Of a stretch of DNA of 6,140 nt, positions 1 to 6,140 are shown one piece after another; positions within the stretch are counted from its first letter, which is position 1; each line of letters opens with the position of its first letter. This DNA is from an uncultured Spirochaetota bacterium (lineage in GTDB: Bacteria; Spirochaetota; UBA4802; UBA5368). The translations under genes and the position numbers were made by a program. The stretch is from NCBI GenBank assembly GCA_937864375.1, contig CALMJO010000308.1:1-6140 (forward strand), in the 5' to 3' direction. The notes below the pieces were generated by a model. That model was not told the origin of the DNA. It did no database searches and saw nothing but the letters and a program-made list of their open reading frames with translations.

Positions 1-3000
1 CCGGGATCTTGGCGAGCTCCTCGTTCGACTTGAGCCGCCTGGTCATCTCGTAGCCGTCCATCACCGGCATCATCACGTCGGTGATGATGAGATCGGGCGC
101 GCGCCTCATCGCGGCGGCGAGTCCCTCCTCGCCGTTCACGGCGAAGCTCACGTCGAATTCCTTCCTGAGCAGGAAGCCCAGGAAGCTCCTCATGTCCGGG
201 TTGTCGTCCACGACCTGGAGCCGGTAACGGGCGTCCGACCGGCCCGTCCCGTCCGGAGCCGCGTCCTCCGCGTACCCGTCCGCGGCGTGCTCCTGCTGGG
301 TGCCGAGCGCCAGCAGGTCGCGGTCGGTCACCGCCTCTTCCAGGTCGCTGCTCGCGATGAACTCGACGTCGCGCCTGCTTTCTAAATGCGCGCGCCCCAG
401 GGGAATCGTGACCGTGAATACGCTGCCGTGGTCATCCGGGCTGGTGACGACGAACCTGCTCACGGCATGAATCCCGCCCCCGTGCATCACGGCGAATTCA
501 CGCGCGAGCGCGAGTCCTATACCCGTGCCCTCGTGCCTTCGCGACGGCCCCGTGTCGGCCTGCCCGAAGCGGTCGAAGATCCTTTCGAGACCCTCGGCGG
601 GTATCCCCTCCCCCGTGTCCTCGAACGAGATCGCGCACGAGCTCCCGTCCCGAACGACCGACACGGTTATTTTCCCCGTGGGGCCCGTGTACTTGAGCGC
701 GTTCGAAAACAGGTTCATCACGATCTTTTCGAACTTGTCGAGGTCCAGCCACGCCGTCACGGGCTCGGCCGCGGCCCTGTATTCCAGGGAAATGCGCTTG
801 GATTCAGCCGCGGACTGCACGGCCCCCACGTAGGTGCGCATGAATCGCACGACGTCCGTCTCCTGCACGCGCAGCATCATGCGGCCCGCCTCGATCTTCG
901 AGAAGTCGAGGAGGTTGTTGATGAGCTTCAGGAGCCGCACGCCGTTCCTGTGCAGTCCCTTGAAAAAGTCCCTGGAAATGTTTTTCCCGTACTCGCCCTG
1001 CATGACCGACTCGATGGGCGAGAGCATCAGGGTGAGCGGCGTCCTGATCTCGTGCGAGATGTTGGCGAAGAACATTGATTTCTGCCGGTCGAGCTCCACC
1101 AGCGCGTCCTCGGCCTTCTTGCGCGCGGTGATGTCCCTGGACACGCCCCTGAATCCGTTCTTCTCGCCCCCGGGACCGGTCACGAGCTCGATCGAATGCT
1201 CGGCGAAGCGGCGCTCCCCGTCCCTGCGGACGATTTCGAACACGACGAGCTCCTTGCTCCGCCCGGTGGTGTACACCTCGTTGTAGATTTCAAATACCGA
1301 CTGAATCGTCCCGGGCGGCACGATGGACGCGACATTCTTTCCCAGCATCTCCTCCCTTGTGAACCCGAAGAAGCGTGCGATCGCGTCGTTCACGAAGGTG
1401 AAGTTTCCCTTGAGGTCCGATTCGTAAATACCCTCCTGGATGGTGGAGATGATGGACTGGAATTTCTTCTCGCTCCTGTGGAGCGCCTCCTCGGCCTCGA
1501 GCTTCTCGCTGATGTCGCGGATCATCCCCCTGAAGCCCGCGGGTTTTCCGCGGGCGTCCCTGATGAGCGAGGCGGTAGCCTCCGTGGTCTTCACGCTCCC
1601 GTCCCTGCGCAGCACCTTCCATTCGAAAATGGGAGAGGGCTCGCCGGTCTTGAATATCGTGTTGAATATGCCGTAAATCTTCCTGCCCACGTCCTTGTCC
1701 GGCATGAACTGGCTGTAGTTCATGGTGAGAACTTCTTCGAGGGAGTAGCCCAGGATGCGCGTGATCGAATCGTTGATGAAGGTGATGCCGCCCTGGAGGT
1801 TCACCTCGTAATAGCCTTCGCCGATGCTCGCGAGTATGTTCCTGTACCGCGCCTCGGACTCCTGGAGCTCCTGCGTGCGCGCGCTCACGCGCTGCTCGAG
1901 CTCGTCTGCGTAGGAATCGAGCTTCGAGCGGGCGTCGTTAAGCCCCTCCGCCATCGCGTTGAAGCTGCGCACCATGAAGCCGATCTCGTCCTCGTACCGT
2001 ACCGGGATCGCGACATCCAGGTTCCCCCGGCCGACCTCGCCCAGGCCGCGCACGAGAATGGATATGGGGCCTATGAGCACGCCCCGGAAGAACAGGCTGT
2101 AGCCCAGGATGACAACCGTCATGATGATAAAAAGCCCCCAGACGTACTTCATGGACGAGGGATGCAGGTAGGCGCGGTACTCGAGGTAGGGAAAGCCTGC
2201 CTCGCATACGGACGTGCCACGCCTGTCGGCGCACAAAAAGGATACGAACAGGTCTCCGTCCAGCATCCGGTACTGTCTCCTGGACGGATCCGCGATCGGG
2301 GCGACGAATGCGAGCACCGCCTTCTTTAACGCCGCCCCCTCCTCGGCCGCGTGCTTGACATGGCTCGCCATCACCTGCGCGAACGGGTAAAAATCCTCGC
2401 GGTGGCGGTCCAGGTGGGCGCTTACGGCCGTCTTGAATCCCTCCTCAGGGAGCGCCTCGATTTTTTCATGGTGATAGCGTACCGCCCTTTCGATGCGTCC
2501 CAGGGCGGCGAGCACCGCCTGCTTTTTGTGAGAGCCTCCCCCCGCCACGCCCTGGAGCACGGTGAGTATGAACATCTTGTAGCCCGCGAACTGGGGGCGC
2601 GCGTCCCGCACCACGTCGATGACCTGTTTCTCGAAGGCTTCGTCGGGTATGCGCGCAATACGCTCGTACAGCGCCGTGTTCGCGCGCTCGTCGCGGGACG
2701 CGGCGAGCGCGGACGCAGGTATATCCCGGGCGCCCATGAACGCGACCGAATCGTTTTTGTCCTTCGCTGAATAGCGTACCACATAAGAGGTGCCGGGCTG
2801 GTGCCTGTCCGTTTCCGTGGAAAGCAGCGCGTATGCCGCGTGTACCGTGTCGTAGGATCGTTCCTGGTCCGTGAAGGAGTAATAGCTGAACCCCTGCAGC
2901 ATGACGAGCATCGTCATGATGCTGATCCCGGTGATCTTTGCCATGACGCTGGTGCGGTCCGCCGTGTAATTGAGGTAGATGATCGCGATGACGAAAAAGC

Positions 3001-3661
3001 CGAAGATGATGAAGAGGTCCCATACGACCTGGTAGAGCCCGCGCTCGATCACTCCGCTGCGGCTGAGCATGTTCACGACCGTGGGCACGGAACCGGACAC
3101 GAGGTAGGTGACGCTCATGCTGAACACCGGCCAGAAATCCCTGCCCCGCAGGTCGTACAGCTTCCATGACATGATTACGACGAAAATGACCAGGTACGCC
3201 ATGATGACCGCGCCGAACACGCCGCTGATGCGGTCCGCCGCGAAGTCCCACTGGTGCGCGGAGACGATGAAGACCTTCTCCGCGTTCCAGGTAAACGCGT
3301 AGAACACGCCGGCCATGACGATCGAGAGGCCGTACATCCCGCGGAAGAGCCAGGCCGCGACCGGCGTCCTGTCCTCCCTTCCTATATGATAAATGAAGAA
3401 CGTGAAATGGGTTTCGATGAGGAGGATGACGCCCGTGGTGATCCAGCGGTGGTAGGCCGCCCAGGGATGGTAAAAGCTCCCGGCGATGAAATACGCCAGG
3501 TTGAACACCGACAGGAGAAGCAGGCTTATTCCTATGTGGACCGTGGCGCGCGATTTTTCCCTGATGACGAGAAAAAGCAGCGCGAGGAACAGGTTGAACG
3601 CGGTGGGAATGAGCGCCCCGACCGAGAAAAAATTCGCGTTGAAAGATTCAAAAAAACCCAC
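1..3661 (-). CDS. Hybrid sensor histidine kinase, 7TM + extracytoplasmic sensor + HAMP-PAS-PAS-HisKA-HATPase-REC (C-terminus off window)
   Basis: The frame is open from GTG 3661 to the left edge (1220 codons), with no stop. Seven hydrophobic helices lie at about residues 11-33, 41-64, 68-92, 100-123, 146-165, 176-200 and 208-232. Positively charged loops (REKSR, GREDR, KLYDLRGR) suggest an N-out/C-in topology. TM8 (about 239-258) and TM9 (about 505-524) bracket a roughly 245-residue extracytoplasmic region. HAMP follows at 528-578 (DEIGFMVRSFNAM), then a short coiled coil, PAS/PAC domains at about 603-720 and 731-852, and HisKA with phospho-acceptor His870 in NISHEIRTPL. HATPase_c shows N-box NLFSNALKYT (Asn987), G1 EDTGEG (Asp1015), F-box IFDRFGQAD and G2 GTGIGLALA. 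After an acidic linker (about 1090-1145) comes a receiver with acidic pair Asp1152/Asp1153 and phospho-acceptor Asp1195 in ITDVMMP. It should autophosphorylate on His870 and pass phosphate to Asp1195. The domain calls are firm. The signal and output partner are unknown. More domains may follow the receiver off the window. Confidence 0.95.
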   Translation of the reverse strand, partial: MGFFESFNANFFSVGALIPTAFNLFLALLFLVIREKSRATVHIGISLLLLSVFNLAYFIAGSFYHPWAAYHRWITTGVILLIETHFTFFIYHIGREDRTPVAAWLFRGMYGLSIVMAGVFYAFTWNAEKVFIVSAHQWDFAADRISGVFGAVIMAYLVIFVVIMSWKLYDLRGRDFWPVFSMSVTYLVSGSVPTVVNMLSRSGVIERGLYQVVWDLFIIFGFFVIAIIYLNYTADRTSVMAKITGISIMTMLVMLQGFSYYSFTDQERSYDTVHAAYALLSTETDRHQPGTSYVVRYSAKDKNDSVAFMGARDIPASALAASRDERANTALYERIARIPDEAFEKQVIDVVRDARPQFAGYKMFILTVLQGVAGGGSHKKQAVLAALGRIERAVRYHHEKIEALPEEGFKTAVSAHLDRHREDFYPFAQVMASHVKHAAEEGAALKKAVLAFVAPIADPSRRQYRMLDGDLFVSFLCADRRGTSVCEAGFPYLEYRAYLHPSSMKYVWGLFIIMTVVILGYSLFFRGVLIGPISILVRGLGEVGRGNLDVAIPVRYEDEIGFMVRSFNAMAEGLNDARSKLDSYADELEQRVSARTQELQESEARYRNILASIGEGYYEVNLQGGITFINDSITRILGYSLEEVLTMNYSQFMPDKDVGRKIYGIFNTIFKTGEPSPIFEWKVLRRDGSVKTTEATASLIRDARGKPAGFRGMIRDISEKLEAEEALHRSEKKFQSIISTIQEGIYESDLKGNFTFVNDAIARFFGFTREEMLGKNVASIVPPGTIQSVFEIYNEVYTTGRSKELVVFEIVRRDGERRFAEHSIELVTGPGGEKNGFRGVSRDITARKKAEDALVELDRQKSMFFANISHEIRTPLTLMLSPIESVMQGEYGKNISRDFFKGLHRNGVRLLKLINNLLDFSKIEAGRMMLRVQETDVVRFMRTYVGAVQSAAESKRISLEYRAAAEPVTAWLDLDKFEKIVMNLFSNALKYTGPTGKITVSVVRDGSSCAISFEDTGEGIPAEGLERIFDRFGQADTGPSRRHEGTGIGLALAREFAVMHGGGIHAVSRFVVTSPDDHGSVFTVTIPLGRAHLESRRDVEFIASSDLEEAVTDRDLLALGTQQEHAADGYAEDAAPDGTGRSDARYRLQVVDDNPDMRSFLGFLLRKEFDVSFAVNGEEGLAAAMRRAPDLIITDVMMPVMDGYEMTRRLKSNEELAKIP

Positions 3662-3667
3662 GTTCGA

Positions 3668-3672
3668 TCACC
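3668..3672 (-). promoter_or_regulatory. Ribosome binding site that fixes the kinase GTG start
   Basis: On the minus strand GGTGA lies six bases before GTG 3661. The TGA inside it (3670-3668) is an in-frame stop, so only two codons, neither a usual start, separate the stop from this GTG. GTG 3661 is therefore the most upstream start possible. It lies only about ten residues before the first hydrophobic helix, as expected for a polytopic sensor. Confidence 0.7.
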
Positions 3673-3721
3673 ATCCGGCGGCGGCACGGCCGCGATTGTC
3701 TTTTTCACGCGACGCGAGCCG

Positions 3722-3750
3722 ATTGCATCATCGAACCCGGCGAAAGTCAA
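3722..3750 (-). promoter_or_regulatory. Candidate sigma-70-like promoter for the kinase gene
   Basis: Just after the etfA stop, the minus strand carries TTGACT (3750-3745, five of six to the consensus -35), a 17-base spacer, and TGCAAT (3727-3722, four of six to the -10). Transcription would start near 3715 and give a leader of about 54 bases before GTG 3661. I see no rho-independent terminator between etfA and the kinase, so read-through from etfBA is equally possible. The call rests on motif spacing only. Confidence 0.4.
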
Positions 3751-3760
3751 TCAAAACAGC

Positions 3761-4765
3761 TCAGGGCGCACTCCCTTTTCTGGAATCGATTTCGGCCAGT
3801 AGGAGCGGGATGAAGGTGATCGCGTCCTCGACCACGCCCGCGTCCGCTTCCTTGAAGATGGCGGCCGACGGGTCCCTGTTGATGGCGACGATGTGGCGCG
3901 AGCCCCGTATGGCCGCCACGTGCTGGAGCGCGCCCGAGATACCGCATGCGACGTAGAGCCGCGGCGCCACGGCCTTCCCCGTGATTCCCACCTGGGCGTC
4001 GTAATCGAGCCAGCCGAGGTCGCAGGCGATGCGCGACCCTCCCACCGCCGGGCGCGGGAAGCGGCGCGACAGCTCCCGCACCAGGTTCACGTTCTCCGCC
4101 TTCTGCATCCCCCTGCCGGCGGACACGATGACGTCCGCGTTCGAGAAATCGAGCGCGCCTCCCTTCGCGGAACGAACGCTCACGCTCCCGGTCGTTTCCA
4201 TGCGTGTGGATACGCTGCGCCGCTCCACCACGGGCGCCGCTTCCTTGGAGGGATGATCGGTCCTGAACGCACCCGGCATGACGGTGAGCACGAGCGGCCC
4301 ATCACCGGATTCAATCGAGGAACTGATCTTTCCAAAGCAGGCGGTCCTGACCAGGCGTAGCGTTTCGCCGTCCCGTTCTACTCCCTCGATCGCGGTGATG
4401 CAGCACGCTCCCAGGCGCACCGCCAGGCGCGGCGCGTAATCGTAGCCGCGAGGGGTGTGGGGTACGATGACGATCCCGGCGCCCAGTTCGCGCGCCAGCG
4501 CCGCGGACTCGCGCGTGAAAACCTCGCACGTATAGTCGAGCGGCCGGTCTCCGTAAAGGACCAGCACCCTGCACCCGGTGCCGCGCGACAGCGCATCCAT
4601 CGAATCCTGCGCGCCGGGGTCCGTCCATGCGATGGTGATTTCGTCCCTGCCTTCCGGGGACAGCGCGCGCGCGCACGCCGCGAGCTCCATGGTGAGCGCA
4701 TGGGGGTTGACGCCCTCGGAGCGCTCCGTCATCAGGAGAATCGTTTTATGCCGGTCACGCTTCAC
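3761..4765 (-). CDS. etfA: Electron transfer flavoprotein subunit alpha
   Basis: This encodes 334 residues, close to the usual EtfA size. EtfA carries the redox-active FAD and with EtfB forms a soluble heterodimer that shuttles electrons between acyl-CoA-type dehydrogenases and a quinone reductase or other acceptor. The N-terminal half (about 8-190) is the Rossmann-like ETF domain. The C-terminal FAD domain shows AGRGM (216-220), GGSRIACDLGW (242-252, with Arg245 matching the FAD-contacting Arg), QVGITGK (258-264), YVACGISGALQH (271-282) and VAINRDPSAAIF (293-304). The start is a GTG that overlaps the etfB stop by four bases (GTGA), with GAGG ten bases upstream inside etfB, so the subunits are translationally coupled. 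Ile261 replaces the Gln usual in VGQTGK, while the neighbouring Thr is kept. No ferredoxin-like extension is present. The family call is firm. Whether it is bifurcating or non-bifurcating is not decided here. Confidence 0.96.
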   Translation of the reverse strand: MKRDRHKTILLMTERSEGVNPHALTMELAACARALSPEGRDEITIAWTDPGAQDSMDALSRGTGCRVLVLYGDRPLDYTCEVFTRESAALARELGAGIVIVPHTPRGYDYAPRLAVRLGACCITAIEGVERDGETLRLVRTACFGKISSSIESGDGPLVLTVMPGAFRTDHPSKEAAPVVERRSVSTRMETTGSVSVRSAKGGALDFSNADVIVSAGRGMQKAENVNLVRELSRRFPRPAVGGSRIACDLGWLDYDAQVGITGKAVAPRLYVACGISGALQHVAAIRGSRHIVAINRDPSAAIFKEADAGVVEDAITFIPLLLAEIDSRKGSAP

Positions 4766-5529
4766 AGCACGCCGGCCTCGTGGAAATAATCGCAGAGCGC
4801 CGCGGCCTTCTCGCCCGGGCTTCCCTTGAGGATGCGTCCCTCCCTTCGCGCGGAGACCTCACGGAAACGGGATATTGGCGCGGCGTGGCCGGTCCCCCGC
4901 GCCGCGCTCGCTGTTTCGATCACCTGTCCCTTGGCCCTCATAACGTTCGAGAGCGAGGGATAGCGCGGCCTGTTGATTCCCGACTGGACGGCAAGCACCG
5001 CCGGGAGCGCGAGCGTAACAACCTCCCTGCGGCTGGAGTCGATTTCCCGCTCCGCGACGACCATGCCCTCCTCCTGCCGTACGTCAAGCACCATGACTGC
5101 CGTCGCCGATGAAACGCCAAGATGTTCGGCGAGCGCGGGCGCGAACATGCATGACATGGAATCCTCGGACATTATGCCGGTGAGAATGAGATCGTATTCC
5201 CTGCCCGCCGCCCATGCCGCGACCAGGCGCGCCTTCTCGATCGTCTGCGGCTCTTCGCCCGATCCGGGATCGAGCCGGTACGCGGCGTGCGCGCCCATCT
5301 CCATGGCGCGCCTGAGTGCGCTCTCCACGCGCGGAGACCCGATCGAAACCGCGTGCACACGGGCGCCCGCCCGGTCTTTGAGAAGCAATGCCTCCTCGAG
5401 CGCGTATTCGTCGAAGCGGTTGAGCCGGTACACCGCGTTTCCAGGAATCAGGACGCGCGTTCCGTCTTCGCTCACGCCGAACACCGTTTCGGCGTCGGGC
5501 ACCTGCTTTATGCATACGAGTATGTTCAT
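4762..5529 (-). CDS. etfB: Electron transfer flavoprotein subunit beta
   Basis: This encodes 255 residues, the normal EtfB length. EtfB pairs with EtfA and in most ETFs holds a structural AMP or, in bifurcating forms, a second FAD. The start at ATG 5529 gives the family N-terminus MNILVCIKQVPD; GGAGGGG lies 11 bases upstream. An in-frame ATG at 5589 would add 20 unrelated residues. Further family segments are NRFDEYALEEAL (37-48), SIGSPRVESALRRAMEMGA (62-80), EREID (160-164) and LPAVLAVQSGINRPRYPSL (175-193). The last runs into SNVMRAK, which matches the partner-recognition loop; Leu193 aligns with the Leu that contacts acyl-CoA dehydrogenases in human ETF. The nucleotide-binding motif is unusual: where most EtfBs read roughly AIDxDxxQxGP, this one reads SEDSMSCMFAP (121-131), keeping the first Asp but losing the second Asp and the Gln. 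It is first in the etfB-etfA unit, divergent from the phosphatase gene. Confidence 0.96.
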   Translation of the reverse strand: MNILVCIKQVPDAETVFGVSEDGTRVLIPGNAVYRLNRFDEYALEEALLLKDRAGARVHAVSIGSPRVESALRRAMEMGAHAAYRLDPGSGEEPQTIEKARLVAAWAAGREYDLILTGIMSEDSMSCMFAPALAEHLGVSSATAVMVLDVRQEEGMVVAEREIDSSRREVVTLALPAVLAVQSGINRPRYPSLSNVMRAKGQVIETASAARGTGHAAPISRFREVSARREGRILKGSPGEKAAALCDYFHEAGVL

Positions 5530-5560
5530 TCCCCGCTCGGCCCCTCCGTATGATGCGCAC

Positions 5561-5589
5561 ATTCTCCATAATGGACTGCACGCAGGCAA
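5561..5589 (-). promoter_or_regulatory. Candidate promoter of etfBA
   Basis: On the minus strand TTGCCT (5589-5584, four of six to -35) is followed by 17 bases and GAGAAT (5566-5561, four of six to -10). Transcription would start near 5554, leaving a leader of about 25 bases that contains the etfB ribosome binding site GGAGGGG (5547-5541). The A/T tracts and palindrome at 5591-5618 lie directly upstream, where an UP element or a regulator would act. The support is motif spacing alone. Confidence 0.4.
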
Positions 5590-5590
5590 T

Positions 5591-5618
5591 AAAAAAACGA
5601 ACGATCGTTCATTTTTTT
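5591..5618. promoter_or_regulatory. Palindromic operator between divergent etfBA and the phosphatase gene
   Basis: A perfect 12-bp palindrome GAACGATCGTTC (5599-5610) is flanked by A7 on the left and T7 on the right. Allowing one mismatched pair (5598/5611), the inverted repeat spans 28 bp. It lies between two divergently transcribed genes, next to the candidate etfB -35. AACGNNCGTT half-site symmetry is typical of TetR-family repressors; from memory, PaaR of Thermus and several acyl-CoA-responsive regulators bind boxes of this form. No regulator gene is in the window, so the cognate protein is unknown. Confidence 0.6.
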
Positions 5619-5619
5619 C

Positions 5620-5648
5620 TTGACCGGTGCATCCCGGGGAGCGAGCAT
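5620..5648 (+). promoter_or_regulatory. Weak candidate promoter of the histidine phosphatase gene
   Basis: TTGACC (5620-5625, five of six to -35) lies two bases right of the palindrome's T7 tract, with GAGCAT (5643-5648, three of six) 17 bases on. The leader would be under ten bases, barely accommodating the ribosome binding site. A better -10-like hexamer CATAAT (5567-5572) lies further left but lacks a matching -35. The true promoter is unresolved. Confidence 0.22.
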
Positions 5649-5663
5649 ACGCGGTGAACTGAA

Positions 5664-6140
5664 ATGAGCGAACTTTATTGCATCCGGCACGGCCAGGCCT
5701 CGTTCGGCAGTGAAAACTACGATGTGCTCTCTCCCGCGGGGATCACCCAGTCGGGCCTTCTCGCCGCGCGGCTGTTCCAGTCGGGCGCCCGCTTCGACGC
5801 GATCTTCACGGGCACGCTCGAGCGACAGCGCTATTCGGCGAGGGCGTTCATGGATTACTACGCGGCGCGCGGCTCTCACATGCCGGAACCGGTCATTCTC
5901 CCCGGGCTGGACGAATACGACTCACGCTCCGTCCTCACCACCCTCATCCCGGGCATGGTGAGCGAGGATCCCGCGCTCAAGGCGGACGTGGACGCGCTCT
6001 TCACGAGCCGGAAATCGTTCCAGCGCGTGTTCGAGCGCGCGATGCTCCGCTGGATCGACGGCGGGTACGACAGCGGGGGAATCGAGTCGTGGGCGGTATT
6101 CCAGAGGCGCGTGGCCGCCGGGCTCGAGCTGATCATGACG
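5664..6140 (+). CDS. Histidine phosphatase family protein, RHGQ type (C-terminus off window)
   Basis: The frame is open from ATG 5664 to the right edge (159 codons, no stop). GGTGA at 5653-5657, six bases before the ATG, supports the start. The N-terminus MSELYCIRHGQASFG carries the phospho-accepting His9 in RHG and is typical of the phosphoglycerate-mutase-like superfamily. TLERQRYSA (51-59) supplies the second pocket arginine (Arg54), LDEYD (82-86) offers a candidate acid at Glu84, and ESWAVFQRRV (141-150) matches the segment before the second catalytic His, which lies beyond the edge. Residues 85-140 form a helical cap insert that would set substrate choice. The superfamily hydrolyses phosphate monoesters through a phosphohistidine; the substrate here is unknown. 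From memory, RHGQASFG members are often found beside acyl-CoA dehydrogenase and phosphotransferase genes, which fits the divergent etfBA. It is likely cytoplasmic, since no signal peptide is visible. Confidence 0.9.
   Translation, partial: MSELYCIRHGQASFGSENYDVLSPAGITQSGLLAARLFQSGARFDAIFTGTLERQRYSARAFMDYYAARGSHMPEPVILPGLDEYDSRSVLTTLIPGMVSEDPALKADVDALFTSRKSFQRVFERAMLRWIDGGYDSGGIESWAVFQRRVAAGLELIMT

Noticed and set aside
3681..3693. Small GC hairpin (GCGGC/GCCGC, 3-base loop) before the kinase as a terminator
   Set aside because: The stem is only five pairs and no T tract follows it on the minus strand. Such hairpins are common by chance in GC-rich DNA.
3532..3750. 72-codon minus-strand frame starting between etfA and the kinase
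   Set aside because: It overlaps the first 130 bases of the kinase in another frame, is Ser/Arg-rich without recognisable motifs, and has no good ribosome binding site that I could see.
386..3802. Long plus-strand open frames opposite the kinase, up to 377 codons (1196-2329)
   Set aside because: The opposite minus-strand frame encodes a continuous, fully recognisable multidomain kinase. The plus frames give low-complexity Arg/His/Glu-rich peptides with no domain, a usual side effect of GC-rich codon usage.
5530..5589. Upstream ATG at 5589 as the etfB start
   Set aside because: The 20 extra residues have no counterpart in EtfB, whose N-terminus starts at MNILVCIKQVPD. The extension would also cover the candidate promoter.
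5591..5618. A7/T7 palindrome as a bidirectional intrinsic terminator
   Set aside because: It lies between two divergent gene starts rather than gene ends, and the core has a weak stem with almost no GC clamp. An operator fits the position better.
5526..5879. 117-codon minus-strand frame opposite the phosphatase start
   Set aside because: It covers the intergenic region and runs antisense to the RHGQ gene, with a biased Arg/Ala composition and no family motif.

Overview
The window is a GC-rich bacterial fragment, densely coding, with three genes on the minus strand and one partial gene on the plus strand. The most likely source is an uncultured or environmental bacterium. The membrane N-terminus of the kinase, with its YHPWAAYHRW segment, resembles from memory a sensory module common in high-GC Spirochaetota genomes. 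That assignment is tentative, and a deltaproteobacterium-like source cannot be excluded from this sequence alone.

Layout. Positions 1-3661 (minus) hold a very large hybrid sensor histidine kinase. It starts with GTG at 3661 and runs off the left edge inside its receiver domain. It combines a predicted 7-TM module, an extracytoplasmic domain held between two further TM helices, HAMP, two PAS domains, HisKA, HATPase_c and a receiver. Positions 3662-3760 are a short gap with a candidate promoter for the kinase. Positions 3761-5529 (minus) hold etfB and etfA, which overlap by four bases (GTGA) and encode the two subunits of an electron transfer flavoprotein. Positions 5530-5663 are a divergent intergenic region. 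It holds a perfect 12-bp palindrome inside an A7/T7-flanked inverted repeat, which looks like a regulator operator, and a candidate etfB promoter. Positions 5664-6140 (plus) hold the first 159 codons of an RHGQ-type histidine phosphatase that runs off the right edge.

How the parts fit. ETF carries electrons from acyl-CoA dehydrogenases (or, in bifurcating forms, from NADH) into other flavoproteins. From memory, RHGQASFG-type histidine phosphatases recur next to acyl-CoA dehydrogenase and phosphotransferase genes. Together with the TetR-like operator between the two divergent units, this suggests a fatty-acid or acyl-CoA oxidation locus under local repressor control. That reading is inferred from context. 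The kinase may be read through from etfBA or transcribed from its own promoter. Its signal is unknown.

Points of interest are the two-sensor membrane architecture of the kinase, the degenerate nucleotide-binding motif of EtfB, a flavin-site substitution in EtfA, and the divergent operator. I saw no RNA genes, mobile elements or CRISPR arrays.
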